A stretch of 64,000 bases of DNA from Strongyloides papillosus. Its lineage: Eukaryota; Nematoda; Chromadorea; Rhabditida; Strongyloididae. The DNA is taken from the NCBI GenBank assembly GCA_005656395.1, contig SRSI01000072.1:1-64000 (forward strand), written 5' to 3'. Both the position numbers and the translations under genes were made by a program. The notes beneath the pieces are model-generated. The model ran no database searches. It was not told the origin of the DNA and was given only the letters and a program-made list of their open reading frames with translations. Below are positions 34,381 through 43,878 of the stretch, one piece after another. Every line of letters starts with the position of its first letter. Position 1 is the stretch's first letter.

Positions 34381-35689
34381 ATGAATTTGATTGTAGCTAT
34401 TTTATTATCAACACTATTGTACATAACACAAGCTGTAAGTAATAATATCAATAAAGTAACTTTTTTTTTAGGATGATGACTTTCCTTCGACGTTACATTT
34501 ACCACCTTATCCTACCAAGCCAAATAATATATCATATTATTTTGATCATGAGGTTTATTCACTAATAGAAAACGAAAAATCACAAACAATTTTTCATAGT
34601 GATTCTGAGGAAAAGGATGATTTTTACGGTACTTATCATATTAAATTATACCTTATATTTGAACAATTTACAAATTTTACTTGTTTACAATTTAACAACA
34701 CTAGAGAACCTGTTAAAAATATAGGAATTAACTTTTTCGTATCTAAAGACGATAAAAATCATGTAGAATTATCTAGAAATAAAGAAAATCCTACAATTGT
34801 TAATTTAACAGAAAAAGTATATAAGGATCCTTTTTTATTTCGTTATTTTCTTGCTAAAGCTCTGGGCTTTGTACCTGAAACTCAACGTATTGATAAAGTT
34901 TCAGAGTTAAACATTTTTAACGATAATATAGAAGAAGATTTTCGAAAAGAATATGAAGAATCAACATATTATTTTTCATATTTTTTTGAATCAGATTTTG
35001 ATTTTAAATCTGCAGCGATGCCTAATTACAATTTTAGTATTAAGACTCCATTAAAATATCCAAAAAAAAAAGTGGCTTACGAATCTACTTTTTACCCATA
35101 TTATGAACTAATGATGAAAAGAAACTATGGTTTTAGTTTTTCCGATTATAAAAAAATTAGTTATATGTACTGTTATAATGATTATAAAGAAAAATTCTGT
35201 AATAGTGGATATAGTTATAACCACGGCAATTTTAGTACATGTTTGTGCCCTGAAGGATATGCGGGACGTTATTGTCAAATAATTAAAAATTTTCATCATA
35301 GTAATTGTCCTCCTGAGCTTAATATAATTGCTAACAACCCAGAATATAAAGAAATGACATTACGTGCTGAAGATAACAATTGTTTTATTAATATAACAGC
35401 ATCTAAAAGCTGGAAAAAAGTACAATTTCGTGCTGAAAAAATAGAATGTAAGGATCCTTGCGAATATGATAGAAACACTGATAGAATAGAAATAAAATAT
35501 CGGGATGATAAAGGAGTAAAAGGTATTTGTCTTTTTACAAAACAGTTTCAAAGTCCAATAGATCTTCCAGCTTTATCTAACCAGGTAACTATAATATATA
35601 AATTTGGAGGTACAGTAAATGTTCCAAAGTTTATTTATAAATACAAAGAAGTCACTACACCAGAAATAATATGGCCATATCAGAAATAA
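34381..35689 (+). CDS. Astacin-like pseudoprotease with EGF and CUB-like domains (423 aa, two exons)
   Basis: Exon 1 is 34381-34434, exon 2 is 34472-35689. The 37-base intron has GTAAGT...TTTAG. Residues 1-18 (MNLIVAILLSTLLYITQA) are a signal peptide encoded exactly by exon 1. Then LPPYPTKP, the astacin-like domain (about 50-235), EGF-like (Cys 252, 261, 275, 277, 286) and a CUB-like part (about 297-420; IEIKYRDDKGVKG). Active astacins have HExxHxxGxxHE. The aligned helix here is YFLAKALGFVPE, with Tyr143, Phe144, Lys147 and Pro153 replacing the His ligands and the catalytic Glu. It cannot bind zinc in the usual way, so it is a secreted pseudoenzyme, perhaps an inhibitor, decoy or binding protein. 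The frame is intact through 405 codons of exon 2, which argues for selection. Its pair on the minus strand is at 22329-23510. Confidence 0.88.
34435..34471 (+). other. 37-base intron
   Basis: GTAAGTAATAATATCAATAA...TTTTAG. The paralogue has an intron of the same length at the same place (52377-52413), phase 0, directly after the signal peptide. Confidence 0.85.
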
Positions 35690-35970
35690 ACAAGCAATTC
35701 TAGATATAGTGTTAGAGATACAAAAAGATCAATTTTTAATTTGTATGAAGTTAATTAATAAATTAATATTTTTATTGATTACTTTGCTTACAATTTTTTT
35801 TCTGTTATTTATATTTTTTTGTGCAAGTTATTGCCACTTTTCCAGTCATTTGTTTTTGGCTATTCTATAGTTAAATTGGCTTATATTCCTTGTTATTCTC
35901 ATACATATTTGCTACTTATACTTCAAAAAAAAACTTTAACTAAAAAGATATTGTTTAATATACTCACAAA
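35690..35970. other. 3' flank of the plus gene, end of segmental copy 1
   Basis: AT-rich, no gene. Weak similarity to the flank of the paralogue after 53659. Confidence 0.4.
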
Positions 35971-36163
35971 TAGACATGGGCGGGTCGGTAAATTTTTCGA
36001 CCCGGGGTCAGTCGGTTTAGGGTCGCTTTTTAAAATCGACCCGTTAAACTAGTAGCATATACCCCTGTAAAAAACATAATTTTATTATAATTAAAGAAAA
36101 TTTTCTATTAATAAAAATATTACGATATATAAATTATAAATGATCACTTAAAACTAATAAATT
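35971..36163. mobile_element. hAT-type element copy 2, left part
   Basis: TAGACATGGGCGGGTCGG matches 15286 onwards. A deletion removes part of the CGACCC cluster. The element is interrupted after ACTAATAAATT by the LTR retrotransposon and resumes at 43792. Confidence 0.85.
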
Positions 36164-36438
36164 CGTTATGCTTGCTGTGGAAACAAGCAGATAATGAATA
36201 AAATTTATTAGAGTAAACACACACACAATATAAAATATAAAATAAAATTGGGGTATATTAACTATCAAGTATTCATCTCTCTGCCGTAGTAATGAATTAT
36301 TAAGGTTTATATATGTTTCCGGGTTTCTTGCTCTTTTATTGGTCCCTGGGAGAATAAACATTATTCTTGGCGATGATTCATCTCCTTGTTTAAATTTGCT
36401 TCTTCTACAAAATTCTAGAAATTTCTGGAGGCATTACG
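36164..36438 (-). repeat. 3' LTR (275 bp)
   Basis: Reads identical to 43517-43791. The near-perfect terminal inverted octamers CGTTATGC/GCATTACG are at its ends. Confidence 0.93.
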
Positions 36439-36452
36439 TCTCCCTTCCCGTT
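36439..36452 (-). promoter_or_regulatory. Polypurine tract
   Basis: On the minus strand ACGGGAAGGGAGA directly precedes the 3' LTR, as expected for plus-strand priming. Confidence 0.7.
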
Positions 36453-37162
36453 TTGTTGATGTCCTCAGCAATGCTCCTATTTTTGTTTTACTGCCCTCGG
36501 CAACATTTGGAACATCGTACATCTTTATATGGTATTTAAGTTGTTAACCCATGATGACAGTCATTTACCATGCCTCTTGCTGACGATATTGAGAAGATCG
36601 CCTTGTATTCTTTCCTGGCGATGATTTTTAATATAATTTGTAAGTAGTCATAATTTTCTCTTCTTTTTATACTTAACCTTTGTTTTCCCTCTTTTTTTTT
36701 TTTTCAGCTTTGTTATGCCAAATAGGTTTATTTTATTTTGAAAATTTCATACTTTCCAAAAAGAGGGGTAGCAGTCCTCACGGGTCCGTTCCAGTCGCTG
36801 CCGGTGCCTTGCCCACCGATCCGGAAAATCCTTTACCTCAAAATACTCCTTAATGCTCCATTCCTGGAAATCATTGATCTTCTAAAAATTTTAAACCATC
36901 ATCGTTCTAAGATATTTTGTGGAATTCTGTTTATCGCACGTGTATTGTTAATGAAGTGTTAATATAATAAAGATTTTGTTAAAATTTCGGTAAATTGTGT
37001 GTGTGTCTTTGACAAATATGGTGATGTTGTTATGATCGTATTATAAGTAGAAAAATAATTTGTGTTATATAAAAATATAGTTGAAATAATGAAGAAAAGA
37101 TAAAAGTAAGTATTAGTATATAATAGAAATAATATGAATATGTTGTAAGGGGAATTGGTTAA
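36453..37162. other. Non-coding 3' part of the retrotransposon
   Basis: About 700 bases between the end of the third ORF and the polypurine tract. No frame supported on the coding strand. Confidence 0.5.
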
Positions 37163-37774
37163 TTAATCTTCTTCCTTGTACTCTACAATTTCTCCATCTT
37201 CCACCGGTTCAGGTGATCCATTGGGTACCGGTGTTCTTCTTTCAAGGACCGGTGGTAGTGGTGGTGGTGTTGGTGGACGTACTGTTGTTCGTCTTACTTT
37301 TACTCTTTGGGGGTCGAATTGAACTTGGGTATGGTATCCTCTTTTGAGGTTCCTAACGAAGTATATGTTTTCACCTTCGACGGTAAAAAGGTCAGTGAAG
37401 GAGTCAGATCTTAAAAATTCTTCAAACGTCTTGTCCACGAATCCCTCAAAGCGTTCTTCTGTTAGTTTATAGGTGTCAAAGAAGTCAGCCTTTATTCTGG
37501 CTATGGTGTTATCTGTTCTCTGGCGGAGTGAGTAAACCAAGGAAGCCATCTTTCTCTCCATGTTTTCTTGGAGAGTTTCTTGTATTACCACTACCATGCG
37601 GAGGTGGCTTTTCAGATCGAAGGTACGTGGGTCTCCGCAATTATTCCAGTCTTCTACCATTTGATGGCAGAAGTCCATTGTGTCCATAAGATATTCCGTG
37701 GACACTCTTCTTGAATTTGCCATGTTAGTGGAATACTTTTGAGTAAATGATGTACTTGATGCTATTCCCCTCAT
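37163..37774 (-). CDS. Third ORF of the Ty3/gypsy element, unknown protein (203 aa)
   Basis: It sits where env would be, but has no signal peptide, no transmembrane segment and almost no cysteines, so it is not an envelope protein. Residues about 20-150 look helical and possibly coiled coil (ENMERKMASLVYSLRQR, LTEERFEGFVDKTFEEFL). The C-terminal 45 residues are basic then Pro-rich (RPPTPPPLPPVLERR) and end acidic (EIVEYKEED). A second Met at residue 18 is an alternative start. It could be a Gag-like or chaperone accessory protein. I know no matching family. It would need its own subgenomic or spliced message. Confidence 0.75.
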   Translation of the reverse strand: MRGIASSTSFTQKYSTNMANSRRVSTEYLMDTMDFCHQMVEDWNNCGDPRTFDLKSHLRMVVVIQETLQENMERKMASLVYSLRQRTDNTIARIKADFFDTYKLTEERFEGFVDKTFEEFLRSDSFTDLFTVEGENIYFVRNLKRGYHTQVQFDPQRVKVRRTTVRPPTPPPLPPVLERRTPVPNGSPEPVEDGEIVEYKEED

Positions 37775-38189
37775 ATATATAGTCTTCTTTGTTGTTGTTT
37801 GTTTTTTTTCGTTTTTAATATTCTGGAATTTTGATGGATTTCTGTTTTGGATTATCTTATAATTTTCTTCAGTTTTTGTGACTATTCCATAATTTTATTT
37901 TCCTTTTCAAATTTTCTCAGGATGTATAGTGTAATTTTTAATGGATATTAACAAAATTGTTTGTTCACTTTCATTTTCATGTAGGACGAAGTGGAAATTT
38001 TAATGTTTAGATTCATATAAATTGTTTATGGATAATTATCCTTGTCAAATTTTCTCATGATATTTAGTGTAATTTTTCTTGTATAATGCAGTCATTGTTT
38101 AAAATTTCTGTTAAGATTACTTACTTATATCGATTTTGGTTGTCCACGTATATAAAGGTATAAGATAAGAAGATAAATTTCATTTTTCT

Positions 38190-41144
38190 CTAGTTAGATG
38201 ACATCTGGGGGTCCGACTCCCCCCCTACTTGGACTTCTTCACCTCCTGGTGAAGTTTTATACAGTTTTAGTTGTTTTATATGGGCTACGTTGTATATTCT
38301 CCTACCTCTATTTATTGTGTGGCTGATGCGTCCACTTTTAAGCAATTTACTTAATTCGCAGTTGCCGGTTGTTTGATCGATGTTCATAATCACGTAGGGT
38401 CCATCATACTTATCCTTTAATTTGCTTTCATTACCTATTCTTCCCATAATCCTTTTTAGTACTACGTCTCCAACTTTGAAGAAAGTAGGTTTGTTTACTT
38501 CCTTCTTACCTTGCCTATTTAGATTGTTGATAACTGATGCAATCAGTCTTTCGTAATCCACTTGTAGCTCTGCATCATTTAAGTGATTCAACAAACGTAG
38601 ATTCATGTCCATCGGAGTTTTTCTTCGTCCAAATATGACTTCATAGGGGATGGCTTCAGTGATTGAATGTATCTGATTGTTGTACGTATGAGATATGATG
38701 GGAGATATTAAGTCCCAATTCTCGTCCTCCTCATAGCATGCTAATGTTTCATTTATGGTCCTGTTATACCGCTCTACTTGCCCATTTGAATCGTGGTTAT
38801 AAGGTACTGATTTCATTAACTTAATGCCTGAATTATCCATAAAGTTGTGAAACTCCTTGCTTGAAAAATACGTAGCATTGTCCAACCTTATTGCTTTTGG
38901 GTACCCGAAGATTGTAAAAACGTTGATGATAAGTGTGTTGATTATAGTTTCAGATTTGGTATTTCTCATGGGTATCGATAGTGCATACTTAGAGAAATCA
39001 TCCACTATGACGAGTAGGTATTCGTTTTTCCTTTTTGTGGTTTGTAATCTTCCCCTTATATCCATATTTAGCCTTTCCCATGGCCTTGTGGCTGGCTCCC
39101 ATGTGCCTACCCAATTACATGTCGTATTCGGGTGGTACTTTATCTTTTGGCATTTTTCACAGTTAATGTTAACTTGCATGTTCTCCCACCAATAATACCT
39201 CTTTATTAACTCTGTGAGCCTCTTATTTCCAAAGTGTGCTCCTAGGTAGAGATTTTCATGATATTCCTTAATTAATAGATTTCTAGACCTTTTTGGGACA
39301 TAGATCTTCTCCCTTCCCATAACTTTGATGTATCCCACTTCATCAATAATGTTAATTTGATCTCGATATTTCTCTTGTAATTCCTCAACTTCATCCTTTG
39401 ATAATTTGAATAATTCCATTTTAATTGGGGGCCTCATTTCCTGACATTCTCCTTGCATTTCCCTCTTTAAGGTAATAGCTAGCACCTGTGGCTCCCTTAG
39501 TATCTCCTCCGGATTCCTTGAAAGTAAATCCGCTATCACGTTTGCTTTTCCTTCTTTGTAAAATATATTCAAATTGTGTGCCATCAGTACCAGTTGGTAA
39601 CGTCTTAATTTTGTTTGATTTTCTTTAGCTGACTTAATTGCTAATAGGGCACGTTGGTCTGTGAAGATGTCTGTTACTTTCCCTTCTATATAGTACTTGA
39701 AAGATTTGATAGCAAAAACCAAAGCTAATGCTTCTTTCTCAACAATTTGCCATCTTCTTTCTATACTGTTTAAAGTCCTGCTCGCACATGCTATTAATCT
39801 CAGTTTCTTATCTTCTTCATTCTCTTGTAACAAGACGGCTCCAACTGCATATTCTGACGCATCTGTGTGAATCACAAAGCTTCTATTCAAATCTGGAGGT
39901 GCCAATATTGGTGCTTCCTTTAATTTCTTCTTCAATGTTTCGAATGTCGTTTGTTGCTCCTCCTTCCAACTATACTCCTCTTTTTCAGATAATAGTTTAG
40001 TAAGTGGTGCTGCTAATTTTGCATAATTCAAGATAAACCTCCTAAAGTAATTAGTCGCTCCTAAGAATGCTCGCAATTCTTTTCTATTTTTAGGTATAGT
40101 TAACTTGTTGATAGCCTCTACTTTCTTTTGATTAATCTCTATTCCATCTTTGGAAACATAATGTCCCAAGAATTCAACCTTCTTCTGCCAGAAATTACAT
40201 TTTCTTAATTTAGCTTTCATACCTATCTCTTTTAATTTCTTGAAGACTCTTTCAACATCTTGAATATGGCTTTCTTCTTTTCCAGAAACAATGATATCGT
40301 CCATATACGCAATAACATTCTCTCGCATATCTCCAAAGCTTTCCTCCATAACGCGTTGGAAGGTTGATGGACTTCCCGAGAGCCCCATAGGCGTCACGTT
40401 ATATTGGAAGAGTCCTTTCGGTGTTATAAATGCCGTGATTTCTTTGGACTTCTTCTCTATAGGGATCTGGAAAAAGCCAGAGGCTAGGTCGATTGTTGAA
40501 TAGATTTCCTTTCCAGAAACTTTCTCCAGTATATCTTCAATTAATGGTAGTACTGAAGTTTCATCTTTCGTGACTAAATTCACTTCTCTATAATCCACGA
40601 CCTTCCTCCAATCTCCTGTCTTCTTCTTAACCATTAGTACAGGTGAGGCCCATGGAGACCTGGATTTCTCTATTTGTCCATCCTTAAGCATGTCGTCAAG
40701 AATGGTCATCATGGCTTCTTCTTGCTCTGGTCGATACTTTCTCAGGGGTTTTCTAACTATCTTAGAGTCTTCTTTGAGATTGATCTCATGTTTGATCATC
40801 CCTGTGTATCTTCCTGGATCATTCATATATTCGTAGAAGATATCTTTGTATTTCAAGATTAGAGGTTGCAGTTGTTTAGGTATTTCTATAATAGCGAGCA
40901 TCTCTTTGTTACTCAAGGGTTTCGTTCTTCGTGAATCCGGAAGATCTTCTTCCCATTGAGCTTCTGGAGCAACATATTCATCTTCTGCTGAGATGATTTC
41001 ATCGGGTTTCAATTGAATTGCTAAGCAAACTGGGGTATTCTTAAGAATATTAATAGGTTTTGTCCCAAAATTCCAGAGATGTATGGTCGTTCGGTTATTC
41101 TTGATGTCGTTAACACCTTTGATTGGAGTAATCTCAGGTGGCAT
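38190..41144 (-). CDS. pol: Pol: reverse transcriptase, RNase H, integrase (984 aa)
   Basis: RT spans about residues 110-330, with STIDLASGFFQIPI and catalytic YMDD near 280. The Ty3/gypsy-type connection is FLGATNYFRRFI. RNase H is near 420-550 (HTDASEYAVGAVL, TDQRALLAI). The integrase HHCC zinc finger is H-X3-H type with CEKC (near 640-680). The integrase core has three acidic residues in order: NMDIRGR, RLDNATYF, and the E of NGQVERYNRTI. A GPY-type module (DGPYVIMN) follows near 925. The protein starts after the protease rather than including it. The open frame extends upstream of the first Met to about 41257, where a TAG closes it, so initiation or joining to protease is unresolved. All catalytic residues are present, so it looks active. 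Confidence 0.93.
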   Translation of the reverse strand: MPPEITPIKGVNDIKNNRTTIHLWNFGTKPINILKNTPVCLAIQLKPDEIISAEDEYVAPEAQWEEDLPDSRRTKPLSNKEMLAIIEIPKQLQPLILKYKDIFYEYMNDPGRYTGMIKHEINLKEDSKIVRKPLRKYRPEQEEAMMTILDDMLKDGQIEKSRSPWASPVLMVKKKTGDWRKVVDYREVNLVTKDETSVLPLIEDILEKVSGKEIYSTIDLASGFFQIPIEKKSKEITAFITPKGLFQYNVTPMGLSGSPSTFQRVMEESFGDMRENVIAYMDDIIVSGKEESHIQDVERVFKKLKEIGMKAKLRKCNFWQKKVEFLGHYVSKDGIEINQKKVEAINKLTIPKNRKELRAFLGATNYFRRFILNYAKLAAPLTKLLSEKEEYSWKEEQQTTFETLKKKLKEAPILAPPDLNRSFVIHTDASEYAVGAVLLQENEEDKKLRLIACASRTLNSIERRWQIVEKEALALVFAIKSFKYYIEGKVTDIFTDQRALLAIKSAKENQTKLRRYQLVLMAHNLNIFYKEGKANVIADLLSRNPEEILREPQVLAITLKREMQGECQEMRPPIKMELFKLSKDEVEELQEKYRDQINIIDEVGYIKVMGREKIYVPKRSRNLLIKEYHENLYLGAHFGNKRLTELIKRYYWWENMQVNINCEKCQKIKYHPNTTCNWVGTWEPATRPWERLNMDIRGRLQTTKRKNEYLLVIVDDFSKYALSIPMRNTKSETIINTLIINVFTIFGYPKAIRLDNATYFSSKEFHNFMDNSGIKLMKSVPYNHDSNGQVERYNRTINETLACYEEDENWDLISPIISHTYNNQIHSITEAIPYEVIFGRRKTPMDMNLRLLNHLNDAELQVDYERLIASVINNLNRQGKKEVNKPTFFKVGDVVLKRIMGRIGNESKLKDKYDGPYVIMNIDQTTGNCELSKLLKSGRISHTINRGRRIYNVAHIKQLKLYKTSPGGEEVQVGGESDPQMSSN

Positions 41145-41284
41145 TGTCGTTCGTTTATTTTTCGTGATGTACAGGAGACCATCGCCAATGGGTGATCTCC
41201 CTTTTAGTGAAAATTCATCCCTTTTCCCGGTTGCAATGTAGTATTGGCAGTTGCCACCAAGACCAAATTTCTATGAGGATCAGC

Positions 41285-41893
41285 CTAGGCCTTAGGGATT
41301 ATTGAATTTCCTATGGTAACTGTATGTTTTTCGTAGTTGTGGACATATTTGGAATATTTAGATAAAAAGGTTCTACCTATTATAATATTCAAGGTTAAAT
41401 CTGGAACTATGTAGAACCGTTCTTCTGTTTCCCTTAAATTAACTGTGCAAACTTTCAATAACGTAACACCTTTGAATTTAATTCTATCATGGGTGTTGTC
41501 CACCCAGGCATCTGTTGGTTCAACTGGTGGGCTTCCAAATAGTATCCATTGTTCCTCACTTATTAGTGAGACATCACTTCCATCGTCGATGAACACTTGT
41601 GTCCATTTCCCATGTACGTTCATTAAAATTGTTGGTGTGTGTCTAAATCTGTCGAGCAATGTTATTCTAACCATTAATGCATATCCCGCTTGAATTGCTG
41701 CTTCCCTTAACTTTTCATCATCTTCATCGAATGGTAGCACATCTGTGTCACATAATTCTAGATCCCTCTTGGTTGTGCCCTTTTTCCATAGCAAAATTGA
41801 ATAAGATGTCCGCTTTTTCCGCAGTGTTGGCAGGCAACGGGGGGTCTTCGGCATTCGTTTTTGAGGTGCCCCTTTAATCCGCAGTTGTGACAT
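41285..41893 (-). CDS. Retroviral-type aspartic protease, frame -1 to gag (up to 202 codons)
   Basis: The frame overlaps the end of gag by about 135 bases in the -1 frame and contains an aspartic protease: FIDDGSDVSLIS (active-site Asp loop) and LNIIIGRTFLSKYS (flap-distal hydrophobic-G element). An A-rich tract GGAAAAAGGG just before the gag stop (about 41780-41790) is a plausible but non-canonical slip site, so this is probably made by -1 frameshifting as Gag-Pro. The printed Met is an artefact of frame opening. The frame closes (TAA, 41285) before the pol frame opens (about 41257), so Pol is not joined to it by a simple frameshift. Confidence 0.78.
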   Translation of the reverse strand: MSQLRIKGAPQKRMPKTPRCLPTLRKKRTSYSILLWKKGTTKRDLELCDTDVLPFDEDDEKLREAAIQAGYALMVRITLLDRFRHTPTILMNVHGKWTQVFIDDGSDVSLISEEQWILFGSPPVEPTDAWVDNTHDRIKFKGVTLLKVCTVNLRETEERFYIVPDLTLNIIIGRTFLSKYSKYVHNYEKHTVTIGNSIIPKA

Positions 41894-42636
41894 ACAAAGG
41901 ACTTCCTATCCTTGGGGTATTCGGCAGGTTGTGACATTCTTCCGACTAATACTCTTCTGGTTCCTGCCTTATTCATTCTCTCAATTAGCTCTTGTTTCGC
42001 CTCTCGATCATCCAACTCCTTTTCGTAATTTTCAGCAATGGTCATGGCTGTTTCCAAACACTTCTCGTGATCTGGGATGATTGGCATCTTCTCTCTCAGC
42101 TCTTTTGTTAGACTTGCAATATAGGTGTTCACGATCTCAACCCTCCAGTAGTCTCCCCTTTCTGCTTCTGTCATTGCTTTCCGGTACAAAGAGTTTCCGT
42201 AGTCCGGGTAAATTTCGGCAAGCTTATTCCTATACCTGAGATTGTAGTCCCTTACAGCTTCATCCATTCTCTGCTTCCACCCTCTCATAGCTCGTAAGTT
42301 GAAATTGTTTTTGACGTACTTCTCATAGACAGCTTTGACAACCTTGATAAGATATCCGAATTGGCATCCCGGGCTGACGGCTCTCCATTTTCGATAACAC
42401 GTATAAAGACTGTTCCCAAGTGGTTGGTGTAGCAGACGCTCGAATCGGTCCTTCAGCTCCTCTCTCAGGTTCTCCCTTTCAATGATGTCGGGCAAAACTT
42501 CCTTGATAACGGTGATGTTGGTCCGGAAAAACAGTTCGACGACTAGGGCGGTTGGATTCTTGTCCTCCGGATTCATGAACTGGTGCAGAGGCTTCAGGCC
42601 ATTTCCTCCACGGTTTGCTCTGTTTAGCCTTTCCAT
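41758..42636 (-). CDS. gag: Gag with two CCHC zinc knuckles (292 aa)
   Basis: ATG at 42636 (MERLNRANRGGNG). Residues about 25-215 are a Ty3/gypsy capsid-type region (RYRNKLAEIYPDYG, YIASLTKELREKMP). Residues about 244-282 hold two adjacent zinc knuckles, CHNCGLKGHLKNEC and CQHCGKSGHLIQFC (CX2CX4HX4C), for genomic RNA binding. It ends GKRAQPRGI at 41758. It is the first ORF after a leader of about 880 bases. The intact frame fits a recently active element. Confidence 0.9.
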   Translation of the reverse strand: MERLNRANRGGNGLKPLHQFMNPEDKNPTALVVELFFRTNITVIKEVLPDIIERENLREELKDRFERLLHQPLGNSLYTCYRKWRAVSPGCQFGYLIKVVKAVYEKYVKNNFNLRAMRGWKQRMDEAVRDYNLRYRNKLAEIYPDYGNSLYRKAMTEAERGDYWRVEIVNTYIASLTKELREKMPIIPDHEKCLETAMTIAENYEKELDDREAKQELIERMNKAGTRRVLVGRMSQPAEYPKDRKSFVCHNCGLKGHLKNECRRPPVACQHCGKSGHLIQFCYGKRAQPRGI

Positions 42637-43501
42637 TGTAGTAGGTGATAGAACGATATCTATAATGAAGGATAAAAGATAATGAAAGATTTGATAAAAT
42701 TGATGCCACTTCTGAGATTTCTTTGACTTTTATACAATTCTTCTGAGGTGGAGTCTCATTCTTTAGTTTAATGTTTTGAAGATGGCTTGAAAGCCTTTTG
42801 TTTTGTGACGGGTGCAAATCGTTTACATTTTGAGCTAATTATGTTTTGAGAAAATTTTGATTCCCAAGAGCTAAGAGGATTTGTCATGGATTTCGTAATA
42901 TTTTCATTTTCACATCGTTTAATGTGACTTCTGATGTTTTGATTCTCATCCATTATCTCCATTAAATAACTACCTCCTGCATTCTTATCATTCTTTTCTG
43001 ATTTCTTGTAAAAACAAACATTTTTGAGATTTTCTAGAATATTCTTTTACAGCGCGCTTCTTTTAACGTTTGTTTCTCCAGTCATGTCAGAATGAAATTG
43101 TTAAGAATACGTTAACCATTTATTCCTTATTCATGCCTAGCTTGTTTTCTCGGTCTCCTACCGTTACTCCTAGACGCTTACCTGGTAGAAGAATTATGGC
43201 GTGCACGCCTTTCCCGAGGATCATGTTCTCCTTATTTGTTACTATTAATCCTTATTCGTCCCAATTCCAGCTATTCGTCAACAGCTAGTTCTTCTACCTT
43301 AACAATACTACATTTCCATGATCCTCCCATCTCACCGCATTCAACTTTCTGTACTTCCCTGATTTGTACAATATACGGTGGCTCCTCCATTTCTCACCGG
43401 CTCTAGTTTCCCCTTTTTGTTTAACAATTAACCTGCCGGTGGCTCCTCCAGGTAGTTATCTTCGAAATCCATGCAGCTTTCTCCCGCTATTCATAGGGTC
43501 C
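42637..43501 (-). other. Leader of the retrotransposon
   Basis: Non-coding region between primer site and gag, markedly richer in C/T on the plus strand than the host DNA. It presumably holds the packaging signal. No supported ORF. Confidence 0.5.
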
Positions 43502-43516
43502 ATCTCGGTGGAACCT
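43502..43516 (-). promoter_or_regulatory. Primer binding site, tRNA-Gln type
   Basis: On the minus strand AGGTTCCACCGAGAT directly follows the LTR. It is complementary to the conserved acceptor/T-arm 3' end of eukaryotic tRNA-Gln, without the TGG that would pair with the CCA tail. Confidence 0.65.
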
Positions 43517-43791
43517 CGTTATGCTTGCTGTGGAAACAAGCAGATAATGAATAAAATTTATTAGAGTAAACACACACACAATATAAAATATAAAATAAAA
43601 TTGGGGTATATTAACTATCAAGTATTCATCTCTCTGCCGTAGTAATGAATTATTAAGGTTTATATATGTTTCCGGGTTTCTTGCTCTTTTATTGGTCCCT
43701 GGGAGAATAAACATTATTCTTGGCGATGATTCATCTCCTTGTTTAAATTTGCTTCTTCTACAAAATTCTAGAAATTTCTGGAGGCATTACG
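43517..43791 (-). repeat. 5' LTR (275 bp)
   Basis: Reads identical to 36164-36438. Confidence 0.93.
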
Positions 43792-43876
43792 AATTGTTCA
43801 AATTTTTAGTAGTTAAATTAGTTCTTCGACAATTTCTAGTATATAAGTGTTGAAAAAGGACTTTCAGATCTGATAC
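43792..43876. mobile_element. hAT-type element copy 2, resumed and truncated
   Basis: AATTGTTCAAATTTTTAGTAG to CAGATCTGATAC matches 15495-15585. It ends at the TA target site of the palindromic element. The right terminus is not found beyond it, so it was also deleted. Confidence 0.8.
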
Positions 43877-43878
43877 TA

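Larger units (their letters stand above)
22050..35800. repeat. Segmental duplication, copy 1
   Basis: Collinear with 45600-53700: same divergent gene pair, same 3' flank of the minus gene (TTAAAGAAATGTCATATTCGTAATT), same central spacer (AGAGTCAAATGCATTTTA), same plus gene. Copy 1 is longer because of two foldbacks and one LTR element. Confidence 0.85.
36164..43791 (-). mobile_element. Young Ty3/gypsy-type LTR retrotransposon, 7628 bp
   Basis: The 275-base LTRs (36164-36438, 43517-43791) read as identical. The target duplication is AATT. The undisturbed site is seen in the other hAT copy (about 15495, ACTAATAAATTGTTCAAATT), which fixes the ends exactly: plus-strand LTR CGTTATGC...GCATTACG, not TG...CA. 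A primer site complementary to the 3' end of tRNA-Gln lies directly inside the 5' LTR, and a purine tract lies inside the 3' LTR. Coding order on the minus strand: gag, protease, pol, then an extra ORF. All frames are open. Confidence 0.93.

Noticed and set aside
36134..43714. Two near-identical 75-codon frames as genes
   Set aside because: They are the two LTR copies of one retrotransposon.
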